A DNA stretch of 11,056 nucleotides, from contig DHWF01000054.1 in the NCBI GenBank assembly GCA_002413045.1, positions 4,931 through 15,986 on the forward strand, written 5' to 3'. This stretch comes from Chloroflexi bacterium UBA5189 (GTDB lineage Bacteria > Chloroflexota > Limnocylindria > Limnocylindrales > CSP1-4). Numbering within the stretch: position 1 is the first letter of the stretch; each line of letters starts with the position of its first letter. Of this stretch, positions 4,789-11,056 are shown in pieces. Under the pieces are notes generated by a model, which was not told the DNA's origin, made no database searches, and worked only from the letters and a program-made list of their open reading frames with translations. Both the position numbers and the translations under genes were made by a program.

Positions 4789-4986
4789 CGTTCGCGGGTC
4801 ACGTCGAGGCGACCCGAACAGGGGAGGTCATGCGATCGCGCGATCAGGGCGCGTCGTCCGTCCCGTGAGACGGCCGACCGACCGGCAGGCCAACGCCCGC
4901 CACTTCGGCGGCAACCAGCGGGAGATTTGCAACCAGGTCCCAAGCCGGCAGGCTCGGGGCCTTTCGATTTTCCGGGGCAGGTGCTG
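4789..4986 (+). promoter_or_regulatory. Long structured 5' leader of the purine operon
   Basis: About 200 untranslated bases separate the promoter from purA. Visible structure: CGGGTC/GACCCG (4794-4799 with 4810-4815), GATCGCGCGATC palindrome (4834-4845), CCGTC/GACGG (4858-4862 with 4869-4873), CCGCC/GGCGG (4898-4902 with 4908-4912), and a weak hairpin AGGC-GCCT followed by TTTCGATTTT shortly before purA. The last could act as a leaky attenuator. No known riboswitch class (purine, ZTP/pfl, PRPP, SAM, T-box) was recognised. Confidence 0.35.
4830..4868 (+). CDS. Possible 12-residue upstream leader peptide
   Basis: An ATG at 4830 follows GGGGAGG (4821-4827) and opens a 12-codon frame (MRSRDQGASSVP) whose stop lies in the loop of the 4858-4873 hairpin. 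The spacing from the Shine-Dalgarno-like run to the ATG is only 2 bases, shorter than usual, so translation is doubtful. If real it would be a leader peptide of the purine operon. Confidence 0.18.
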   Translation: MRSRDQGASSVP

Positions 4987-6297
4987 ATGCCCGCATCGAT
5001 CGTGGTAGGCCTCCAGTGGGGCGATGAAGGCAAGGGCAAGACAACTGACTTCCTCGCCGAACAGGTCGCGATGGTCGTGCGCTACCAGGGCGGCGACAAC
5101 GCCGGGCACACGGTGGTTAAAGGCGACGCGGTCCTGAAGCTCCACCTGGTTCCGTCGGGGGTGCTGTACCCGCACATCACGTCCGTGATCGGGAACGGCG
5201 TCGTGGTGAACCCGGAAACCCTGATCGGCGAGCTCGACATGCTCATGTCGCGGGGCATCGACGTCTCGCGGGTCCGGGTCTCGCGGAGCGCCCACGTGAT
5301 CATGCCGTATCACGTTGCCCTCGACCGGGCGAACGAGGCGCGCCTCGACGGGGCGAAGGTCGGGACGACGGGGCGGGGGATCGGGCCGGCGTACGGCGAT
5401 CGGGCGTGGCGGATCGGGCTCCGGATGGAGGACCTGCTCGACCGGGCGGTGCTGCAGACGCGCCTGTCCCGGCTGGTGCCGGACAAGAACCTCCTGCTGC
5501 GATCGATGGGCGCCGATGCGTTCGAGGTCGACGCCCTCGTCGAGCTCGCGGCTGGCTGGGGCGTCCGCCTCAGGGACCATCTCGACGACACGACCTGGCT
5601 CGTGCAGGCGGCGCTCGCACGCGGTGAGCACGTGCTGCTCGAGGGCGCCCAGGGCACCCTGCTCGACCTCGATCACGGCTCGTATCCGTACGTGACCTCG
5701 TCGAACGCGGTCGCCGGTGGCGCCACGACCGGCGGCGGCATCGGGCCGCTCCAGGTCGACGAGGTCATGGGGGTCATGAAGGCCTACGCCACGCGCGTGG
5801 GCTCCGGGCCATTCCCGACCGAGTTGCTCGACGAGGTCGGCGAGGGCATCCGCGAGCGCGGCCACGAGGTGGGAACGACCACCGGGCGCCCGCGGCGCGT
5901 CGGCTGGTTCGATGCCGTGCCGATCCGGTTCGCCGTGGCGGTGAACTCGGTCAGCAGCATCATGCTCAACAAGCTCGACATCCTGTCCGGGCTGGAGTCG
6001 ATCCCGCTGTGCGTGGCCTACGAGATCGACGGGCGGCGGGTCGATCGGTGGCCGTCATCCGCCGAGGTCCTCGCCCGCGCGATCCCGGTCTACGAGCATT
6101 TCGCTGGCTGGTCGGAGCCGATCCACGACATCCGGTCGCTGGCGGGGCTACCCGAGAACGCGCGGCGCTACGTCACGGCCGTCGAGGAGCTCGCGGGCGT
6201 CCCGATCGTGCTGGTGTCGGTTGGGCCGGAGCGAACGCAGACGATCGAACGAGCCTGGCGCCCGATGCGCCGGCAGCCATCTGGACGGCTCGCATGA
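4987..6297 (+). CDS. purA: Adenylosuccinate synthetase
   Basis: Joins IMP and aspartate with GTP to form adenylosuccinate, the committed step to AMP. The 436-residue product has normal family length and shows the P-loop WGDEGKGK (residues 11-18, catalytic D13), the QGGDNAGHTVV segment (34-44, catalytic H41), VGTTGRGIGPAY, the LLEGAQGTLLDLDHGSYPYVTSSN block, TGRPRRVGWFD and the C-terminal LNKLDILSG guanine-binding region. The ATG at 4987 fits the usual start just before the first strand (ASIVVGLQWG); GGGGCAGG lies a few bases upstream. A GTG at 4981 is a possible alternative. First gene of the purine operon; its stop overlaps purD by 4 bases. Its position ahead of IMP-pathway genes means AMP-branch and IMP synthesis are co-transcribed. 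Confidence 0.97.
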   Translation: MPASIVVGLQWGDEGKGKTTDFLAEQVAMVVRYQGGDNAGHTVVKGDAVLKLHLVPSGVLYPHITSVIGNGVVVNPETLIGELDMLMSRGIDVSRVRVSRSAHVIMPYHVALDRANEARLDGAKVGTTGRGIGPAYGDRAWRIGLRMEDLLDRAVLQTRLSRLVPDKNLLLRSMGADAFEVDALVELAAGWGVRLRDHLDDTTWLVQAALARGEHVLLEGAQGTLLDLDHGSYPYVTSSNAVAGGATTGGGIGPLQVDEVMGVMKAYATRVGSGPFPTELLDEVGEGIRERGHEVGTTTGRPRRVGWFDAVPIRFAVAVNSVSSIMLNKLDILSGLESIPLCVAYEIDGRRVDRWPSSAEVLARAIPVYEHFAGWSEPIHDIRSLAGLPENARRYVTAVEELAGVPIVLVSVGPERTQTIERAWRPMRRQPSGRLA

Positions 6298-7625
6298 CGA
6301 CCGCGCCGACGCGGACGCTGATCGTCGGCTCCGGCGCGCGTGAGCACGCGCTCGCCTGGAAGCTGGCGGGGGAGCCGGGCGTGGACGAGGTCGTCGTCGC
6401 GCCGGGGAGCGCCGCGATCGGGTTCGAGCCGCGCGTGCGGTGCCTGCCGGGCGTGGACCCGCTCGACCCCGCGGCCGTCGTCTCGGCGGCACGATCCGTC
6501 GCGGCGGAACTGGTCGTGATCGGTCCCGAGGCGCCGCTGGCGGCCGGCGTCGTCGACGCGCTGATCGGCGCCGGGTTCCACGTCTTCGGCCCGACGCAGG
6601 GCGCCGCGCGGATCGAGTCGTCGAAGGCGTTCTGCCACGACGTGGCCGCGGCCGCGGGCGTGCGAATGGCCCGGGCGCGCGCTTTCGAGGCCGGCGACGA
6701 AGCCGCTGCGCGCGCCTACGTCGCCGAGCTCGGCGCGGAGGGCCGCGGCGTCGTGCTGAAGCAGGACGGTCTCGCCGCCGGCAAGGGCGTCACGGTCTAC
6801 GGCGACATCGGGTTGGCGCTGGATCACCTGCCCTCGTACCTCGCCGCCGGTCGCGGGCCGGGACCGGTGCTCGTCGTCGAGGAGCGGCTGGTGGGTCAGG
6901 AGTCCAGCGTCATCGCGATCTGCGACGGTCGCGAGGCCGTGGCCCTGCCCGCGTCTCGCGACCACAAGCGCCTGTGCGACGGCGACCTGGGACCGAACAC
7001 CGGCGGCATGGGCGCCTACTCGCCGCTGCCGGACCTGGCGGACGACCAGGTCGAGGCGATCATCGCGACCGTCCATCGGCCGATCCTCGCCGAGCTGGCG
7101 CGCCGCGGGTCGCCGTTCATCGGGTTCCTGTACGCCGGACTCATGCTCACCGATGAGGGCCCGGTCCTCCTCGAGTGCAACGCGCGCCTCGGCGACCCGG
7201 AGGCCCAGGTGATCCTGCCGCGCCTTGCAGGCGCGCTCGGGCCGGTGCTGGCCGCAGCGGCTGCGCATCGCCTCGAAGACGCTCCGCTCACGGTGCACCC
7301 GGGCGCGACCGTCGGGATCGTGCTCGCGTCGGAGGGCTATCCGGGCACGCCGACGCGCGGCCTGCCGATCGACGGGCTCGAGGCAGCCGCTGCCGCCGGC
7401 GCGCTCGTCTTCCACGGCGGCAGCATCGGCCGCCCCGGCGGCGGCTTCGGGACGAGCGGCGGCAGGGTGCTGACCGTGGTCGGTCGCGGCATGGACCTGG
7501 CGGCGGCGCGCGACGGGGCCGAGCGGGCGGCGAACCGCATCTCGTGGGCGGGCATGCAGCGCCGACACGACATCGCGGCCGTGCTCCCGCCGGAGCCGGC
7601 GATCGCGGCAGGAGTCACCTCGTGA
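6294..7625 (+). CDS. purD: Phosphoribosylamine-glycine ligase (GAR synthetase)
   Basis: Catalyses step two of purine synthesis: phosphoribosylamine, glycine and ATP to GAR. The 443-residue ATP-grasp enzyme shows the N-terminal LIVGSGAREHALAWKL (residues 9-24), VIGPEAPLAAGVVD (75-88), FGPTQGAARIESSKAF (98-113), the ATP-grasp KQDGLAAGKGV (156-166), RDHKRLCDGDLGPNTGGMGAY (about 222-242) and the Mg-binding ECNARLGDPEAQ (294-305). The family usually has KADGLAAGKG and NVR(F/L)GDPE, so Q157 and A297 are mild variants that leave the key residues in place. The ATG at 6294 overlaps the purA stop as ATGA and precedes the first strand directly. It is slightly longer than the common 420-430 residues because of a loose C-terminal tail. 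Confidence 0.97.
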   Translation: MTTAPTRTLIVGSGAREHALAWKLAGEPGVDEVVVAPGSAAIGFEPRVRCLPGVDPLDPAAVVSAARSVAAELVVIGPEAPLAAGVVDALIGAGFHVFGPTQGAARIESSKAFCHDVAAAAGVRMARARAFEAGDEAAARAYVAELGAEGRGVVLKQDGLAAGKGVTVYGDIGLALDHLPSYLAAGRGPGPVLVVEERLVGQESSVIAICDGREAVALPASRDHKRLCDGDLGPNTGGMGAYSPLPDLADDQVEAIIATVHRPILAELARRGSPFIGFLYAGLMLTDEGPVLLECNARLGDPEAQVILPRLAGALGPVLAAAAAHRLEDAPLTVHPGATVGIVLASEGYPGTPTRGLPIDGLEAAAAAGALVFHGGSIGRPGGGFGTSGGRVLTVVGRGMDLAAARDGAERAANRISWAGMQRRHDIAAVLPPEPAIAAGVTS

Positions 7626-8971
7626 TCCGGCGCTACACGCTGCCGGAGATGGGCGCGATCTGGACCGATGAGGCGCGCTTCGGGCACATGCTGCGGGTCG
7701 AGCTCGCGGTGAGCCGGGCCCAGGCGCGCCGCGGGCGCGTGCCGCAGGAGGCGCTCGCCGCCATCGAGGCGCGGGCGACGGTCGACGTCGAACGCATCGA
7801 GGAGCTCGAGCGCACGACGGACCACGACGTGATCGCGTTCGTGTCCCAGGTCGCCGAGTCGATCGGGCCGGAGGGCCGGTACCTGCACCTCGGGCTGACG
7901 TCGTCGGATGTCGTCGACACCGCGCTGGCGCTGCAGCTGCGGGCGGCGGGGGAGCTGCTGCTGCGCGACGCCGACCGGCTTGTCGAAGTCCTCGTGGCCC
8001 GTGCGCGCGCCGAGGCGGGCACGGTCATGATGGGCAGGACGCACTCCGTCCACGCGGAGCCGACCACATTCGGACTGAAGCTCGCAGGCTGGGCCTTCGA
8101 GGTCGATCGCGGTCGACGGCGCCTCGCGGAGGCTGTCGCCGAGATCGGGACTGGCAAGCTGTCCGGTCCAGTCGGGACATACAGCCACCTCGAGCCAGAG
8201 ATCGAGGCCGAGGTGATGTCCGAGCTCGAGCTGCGGGCCGACCCCGCGAGCACCCAGATCGTGCAGCGTGATCGCCACGCGGCGTTGATCACCGCCATCG
8301 CGATCCTCGGCGGCAGCATGGAACGGTTCGCGACCGAGATCCGGAACCTCCAGCACACGGAGATCGGCGAGGTGATGGAGCCGTTCAAGGCGGGCCAGAA
8401 GGGCTCGTCCGCGATGCCCCACAAGCGCAACCCGATCCTGTCCGAGCGCGTGGCGGGTCTCGCTCGCGTGCTCCGCGGCTATGCCGGCACGGCGCTCGAG
8501 GACCAGCCGCTCTGGCACGAGCGCGACATCAGTCACTCGTCCGCCGAGCGGGTGATCCTGCCGGACGCGACGATCCTGCTCGACTACCTCCTGGTGAAGG
8601 TCGCCGGGCTGATCGAGGGGCTCGTCGTCCGGCCGGAGCGGATGCACGAGAACATCGAGCGCGGCCTCGGACTGCACGCGTCGTCGCGCGTCCTGCTGGC
8701 GCTGGTCGAGCGAGCCGGCCTCTCGCGCGAGGACGCCTACGGGATCGTCCAGCGGGCGTCGCTGGCCGCCGCGGACGAGCGCCGACCCCTTCGCCAGCTG
8801 CTCGCGCTGGAGCCCGTCGTCGCCCGCTCGCTCAGCCTCGCGGACCTCGATGCGTGCTTCGACGACGCGCGCCACCTGACCAATGTCCCCGAAGTCATCG
8901 CACGCCTGGACGTGCTGGTTCCAGCCGGCAGTCCGGCCGAGCGCAGGAGAGTGGTTGATGCTCACCGCTGA
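7622..8971 (+). CDS. purB: Adenylosuccinate lyase
   Basis: Releases fumarate in two steps: SAICAR to AICAR on the way to IMP, and adenylosuccinate to AMP. The 449-residue member of the fumarase/aspartase superfamily shows RTTDHDVIAF (residues 64-73, H68), LHLGLTSSDVVDT (88-100), GRTHSVHAEPTTFG (138-151, H141), and the superfamily signature GSSAMPHKRNP (261-271, catalytic serine in the flexible loop). A C-terminal ADSL-type helical domain follows. The GTG at 7622 overlaps the purD stop as GTGA, with a good AGGAG (7610-7614) 7 bases before it. With purA in the same operon, both AMP-branch enzymes are co-expressed. Its 3' end overlaps purC by 14 bases. Confidence 0.97.
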   Translation: MIRRYTLPEMGAIWTDEARFGHMLRVELAVSRAQARRGRVPQEALAAIEARATVDVERIEELERTTDHDVIAFVSQVAESIGPEGRYLHLGLTSSDVVDTALALQLRAAGELLLRDADRLVEVLVARARAEAGTVMMGRTHSVHAEPTTFGLKLAGWAFEVDRGRRRLAEAVAEIGTGKLSGPVGTYSHLEPEIEAEVMSELELRADPASTQIVQRDRHAALITAIAILGGSMERFATEIRNLQHTEIGEVMEPFKAGQKGSSAMPHKRNPILSERVAGLARVLRGYAGTALEDQPLWHERDISHSSAERVILPDATILLDYLLVKVAGLIEGLVVRPERMHENIERGLGLHASSRVLLALVERAGLSREDAYGIVQRASLAAADERRPLRQLLALEPVVARSLSLADLDACFDDARHLTNVPEVIARLDVLVPAGSPAERRRVVDAHR

Positions 8972-9920
8972 TCGATTTGTTCGGTCCGGCAAGGTCCGTG
9001 ACCTGTACGACCTCGGCGACGAACGACTCCTGTTGGTCGCGTCGGATCGGCTGAGCGCGTTCGATGTCGTGCTGCCGACCGAGATCCCGGACAAGGGCCG
9101 CGTGCTCACCGGCCTGTCGCGCTATTGGTTCGACCGTACCACGGGCATCCTGCCCAACCACCTGCTCGGCACGACGGTCGATGACCTGCCGGCGGTCGCC
9201 GGCATGTCCCGGGATGACCTGCGCGGTCGCGTGATGGTGTGCCGGTCCGCACGGGTGCTGCCGATCGAGATCGTCGTTCGTGGCTACCTGGCCGGCTCCG
9301 GCTGGAAGGAATACCAGGCATCGCGCGCCGTGTGTGGCGTCAAGCTCCCCGGCGGGCTGCGCGAGAGCGACCGCCTCCCCGAGCCGATCCTGACCCCCGC
9401 GACGAAGGCGCCGCTTGGCGAGCACGACATCAACATCGACTTCGAATCCGTGTGCCAGCTCCTGGCCGACTGGCCGCCCAACGGCGACGACTGGCTCGGC
9501 GACGACGCGGCGCGCTCGATCGCCGACCGCGTCCGCGATGCGGCGATGGCGCTGTACGCCGCCGGCGCCGCCCGGTGCGCCGAGGCCGGCATCATCCTGG
9601 CGGACACGAAGTTCGAGATGGGCCTGGTCGATGGCGAGCTGATCCTCGTCGACGAGGTCCTCACGCCGGACTCGTCGCGCTTCTGGGACGCCGCGACGTA
9701 CGCGCCCGGCGGCCCGCAGGCGAGCTTCGACAAGCAGTTCGTCCGCGACTGGCTGATCACCCAGCCGTGGGACCGGACGGAACCGGGACCGGCGTTGCCG
9801 GACGACGTGGTCGCCGGCACGCGTGCCCGCTACGTCGAGGCGTTCGAGCGGATCACCGGCGCGAGCTTCGAGCGCTACGTCGCCGAGGACGTGATCGCGT
9901 CCGCGCAGGCGGAGCCATGA
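8958..9920 (+). CDS. purC: Phosphoribosylaminoimidazole-succinocarboxamide synthase (SAICAR synthetase), long form
   Basis: Condenses CAIR with aspartate using ATP to give SAICAR, the substrate of the PurB lyase encoded just upstream. The 320-residue product shows SGKVRDLYDLG (10-20), VASDRLSAFDVVLPTEIPDKG (27-47), LPIEIVVRGYLAGSGWKEY (101-119), ILADTKFEMGL (213-223) and VDEVLTPDSSRFW (231-243). It is longer than the roughly 240-residue form of Bacillus and resembles the roughly 300-residue yeast Ade1/actinobacterial type. The ATG at 8958 has AGGAG 8 bases upstream (8945-8949) and lies inside the end of purB, a 14-base overlap, the longest in the operon. Confidence 0.97.
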   Translation: MLTADRFVRSGKVRDLYDLGDERLLLVASDRLSAFDVVLPTEIPDKGRVLTGLSRYWFDRTTGILPNHLLGTTVDDLPAVAGMSRDDLRGRVMVCRSARVLPIEIVVRGYLAGSGWKEYQASRAVCGVKLPGGLRESDRLPEPILTPATKAPLGEHDINIDFESVCQLLADWPPNGDDWLGDDAARSIADRVRDAAMALYAAGAARCAEAGIILADTKFEMGLVDGELILVDEVLTPDSSRFWDAATYAPGGPQASFDKQFVRDWLITQPWDRTEPGPALPDDVVAGTRARYVEAFERITGASFERYVAEDVIASAQAEP

Positions 9921-10165
9921 GCCAGTTCCGGTTCGCGGTGAACGTGACGCCCAAACCCGGGATCCTCGATCCGCAGGGGCGAGCCGTCGAGGGCAGCCTC
10001 GGGCACCTGGGCATCGAGGGCGTCTCGGGCGTGCGCGTCGGCCGGCGCGTCGAGCTCACCGTCGAAGCCGCGGACCCCACCGCGGCGACCGCGGTCGTCG
10101 AGCGCCTTGCCCGCGAGCTCTTCGCGAACCCGCTGATCGAATCGTTCGAGGTCGAACCGAGGTGA
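9917..10165 (+). CDS. purS: FGAM synthase subunit PurS
   Basis: Small structural subunit that bridges PurL and PurQ in the three-part phosphoribosylformylglycinamidine synthase. The 82-residue product has the expected size and the PurS pattern: FRFAVNVTPKPGILDPQG (residues 4-21), GHLGIEGVSGVRVGR (29-43) and the C-terminal ARELFANPLIESFEVE (65-80). The ATG at 9917 overlaps the purC stop as ATGA. Presence of PurS implies the divided PurL/PurQ/PurS enzyme rather than the single-chain PurL of enteric bacteria, which fits the two genes that follow. Confidence 0.96.
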   Translation: MSQFRFAVNVTPKPGILDPQGRAVEGSLGHLGIEGVSGVRVGRRVELTVEAADPTAATAVVERLARELFANPLIESFEVEPR

Positions 10166-10902
10166 CCCGGATCGGTGTCGTCGTCTTTCCCGGCTCGAAC
10201 TGCGATCGCGACACGCTGCGCGGGCTGGAGCTCGCCGGCGCGGAAGCCGTGCCGCTGTGGCACGAGCAGGGCGATCTCGACGGCTGTGCCGCGGTGGTCC
10301 TGCCCGGGGGCTTTGCCTACGGCGACTACCTGCGCGCGGGCGTGATTGCGCGCTTCAGCCCGGTGATGCGGGCGGTCGCGGCGTTCGCGGGCGACGGGGG
10401 CCTCGTCCTTGGGATCTGCAACGGGTTCCAGGTGCTGGCCGAGGCCGGGCTCGTCCCGGGCGCGCTCCTGCGGAACCGCGGCCTGCGGTTCCTCGGCCGG
10501 GACGTCCGGCTCGGCGCGGAGCGCCTGGATACGCCGTTCACGAGCCTCGTCGGGGACGGGCGGCCGCTCCGGATGCCGATCGCGCATGGCGAGGGCTGCT
10601 ACTTCGCCGACGACGCGACGCTGGACGAGCTCGAGCGCGACGGCCAGGTCCTGTTCCGGTACGTCCGCGAGGACGGCACGCGGGCGGGCGTCGACCAGGA
10701 CGCCGCCAACCCGAACGGCAGCCTCCGTGCGATCGCCGGCGTCCTGAATGCGCGCGGCAATGTCGCAGGGCTGATGCCGCATCCGGAGCGCGCGTCAGAC
10801 CGGCTCCTCGGTTCCGACGACGGGCTGCCGATCCTGCGGTCGCTGGTCGAAGCTGCGGCGCGGTCCGAGCGGGCAACCCCCGCCCTGGTGGGAGCCCGAT
10901 GA
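10162..10902 (+). CDS. purQ: FGAM synthase glutaminase subunit PurQ
   Basis: Class I glutamine amidotransferase that hydrolyses glutamine and delivers ammonia to PurL for conversion of FGAR to FGAM. The 246-residue product shows GVVVFPGSNCDRD (5-17), VVLPGGFAYGDYLRAG (45-60), the nucleophile elbow GICNGFQVL with C86, and PHPERA (206-211) giving H207 and E209 of the triad. The GTG at 10162 overlaps the purS stop as GTGA. It is a little longer than the usual 220-230 residues because of a C-terminal tail after about residue 228. Its stop overlaps purL by 4 bases. Confidence 0.97.
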   Translation: MTRIGVVVFPGSNCDRDTLRGLELAGAEAVPLWHEQGDLDGCAAVVLPGGFAYGDYLRAGVIARFSPVMRAVAAFAGDGGLVLGICNGFQVLAEAGLVPGALLRNRGLRFLGRDVRLGAERLDTPFTSLVGDGRPLRMPIAHGEGCYFADDATLDELERDGQVLFRYVREDGTRAGVDQDAANPNGSLRAIAGVLNARGNVAGLMPHPERASDRLLGSDDGLPILRSLVEAAARSERATPALVGAR

Positions 10903-11056
10903 TCGTGGCCGACCGCCCGACGATGCCCCCGGCCGTGCCCGAGGTCCCGCTCCACCGCGCGCTCGGCCTGACCGACGGCGAGCTCGACGGGGTCCGGGAT
11001 CGCCTCGGCCGCAACCCGAACGACCTCGAGCTCGCGATGTTCAGCGTGATGTGGAG
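10899..11056 (+). CDS. purL: FGAM synthase large subunit PurL, N-terminal part (3' truncated by window)
   Basis: ATP-dependent synthase subunit that uses PurQ-derived ammonia. Only 52 complete codons are present. They include HRALGLTDGELDGVRDRLGR and NPNDLELAMFSVMW, the N-terminal pattern of the short (Bacillus-type) PurL, which normally continues with SEHC. The ATG at 10899 overlaps the purQ stop as ATGA and has GGGAG (10890-10894) 4 bases upstream. A variable leader of about 18 residues precedes the conserved part. The order purS-purQ-purL supports the assignment. Confidence 0.93.
   Translation, partial: MIVADRPTMPPAVPEVPLHRALGLTDGELDGVRDRLGRNPNDLELAMFSVMW

Noticed and set aside
4790..4930. 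ZTP (pfl) or SAM-type riboswitch in the purA leader, suggested by GGGTC and GGGGAG stretches
   Set aside because: The conserved 3' core of the ZTP motif (CCGCCTGGGC-like) and the SAM-type core elements are missing.
6168..9109. Long minus-strand open frames opposite purD, purB and purC (466 and 590 codons)
   Set aside because: They lie entirely antisense to well-defined purine genes. Stop-poor antisense frames are expected at this GC content and codon bias.

Overview
The window comes from a high-GC bacterium (about 70 % GC by eye) with strongly GC-biased third codon positions and frequent GTG starts. Genes are packed with 4-base ATGA/GTGA overlaps. Nothing in it names the organism. The base composition, a divided glutamine-dependent NAD synthetase and a stand-alone SSB would fit a Chloroflexota or actinobacterium-like soil lineage, but that is a low-confidence inference. 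The genes are overwhelmingly housekeeping. I see no CRISPR array, insertion sequence, phage gene, defence system, tRNA or rRNA, and no evidence for a wholly new biological system.

Layout. (1) 1-534: C-terminal part of an oligopeptide/dipeptide-type ABC transporter ATPase that begins outside the window. (2) 610-3376: a compact plus-strand cluster. It holds a nitrilase-type glutaminase subunit, an NAD+ synthase subunit (nadE) overlapping it by 4 bases, and rsmI (16S rRNA C1402 2'-O-methyltransferase) 5 bases further on. The first two look like one glutamine-dependent NAD synthetase encoded as two polypeptides. (3) 3378-3878: an inverted repeat separates rsmI from a convergent minus-strand ssb gene whose product lacks the usual SSB C-terminal tip. 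(4) 4020-4268: a small two-helix membrane protein of unknown function, divergent from ssb. (5) 4269-4986: about 720 bases without a convincing protein gene. It contains a strong intrinsic terminator, several other hairpins, a near-consensus -10 element and a roughly 200-base leader before purA. (6) 4987-11056: a purine operon, purA-purD-purB-purC-purS-purQ-purL, running off the right edge.

How the genes work together. The purine operon encodes PurD (step 2), the three-part FGAM synthase PurS/PurQ/PurL (step 4), PurC (SAICAR synthesis), PurB (two lyase steps) and PurA (first step from IMP to AMP). The remaining IMP-pathway genes (purF, purM, purN/T, purE/K, purH) are not in the window. Every junction in the operon is an overlap of 4 bases (14 at purB/purC), which suggests a single translationally coupled transcript read from the promoter near 4777. 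The NAD cluster supplies amidated NAD using glutamine as nitrogen donor.

The points most worth a second look are regulatory or architectural. They are the split NAD synthetase with a hairpin over the internal ribosome binding site, two promoters placed as for leaderless mRNAs, the unusual SSB tail, a possible small RNA ending at the 4570-4598 terminator, and the long purA leader.
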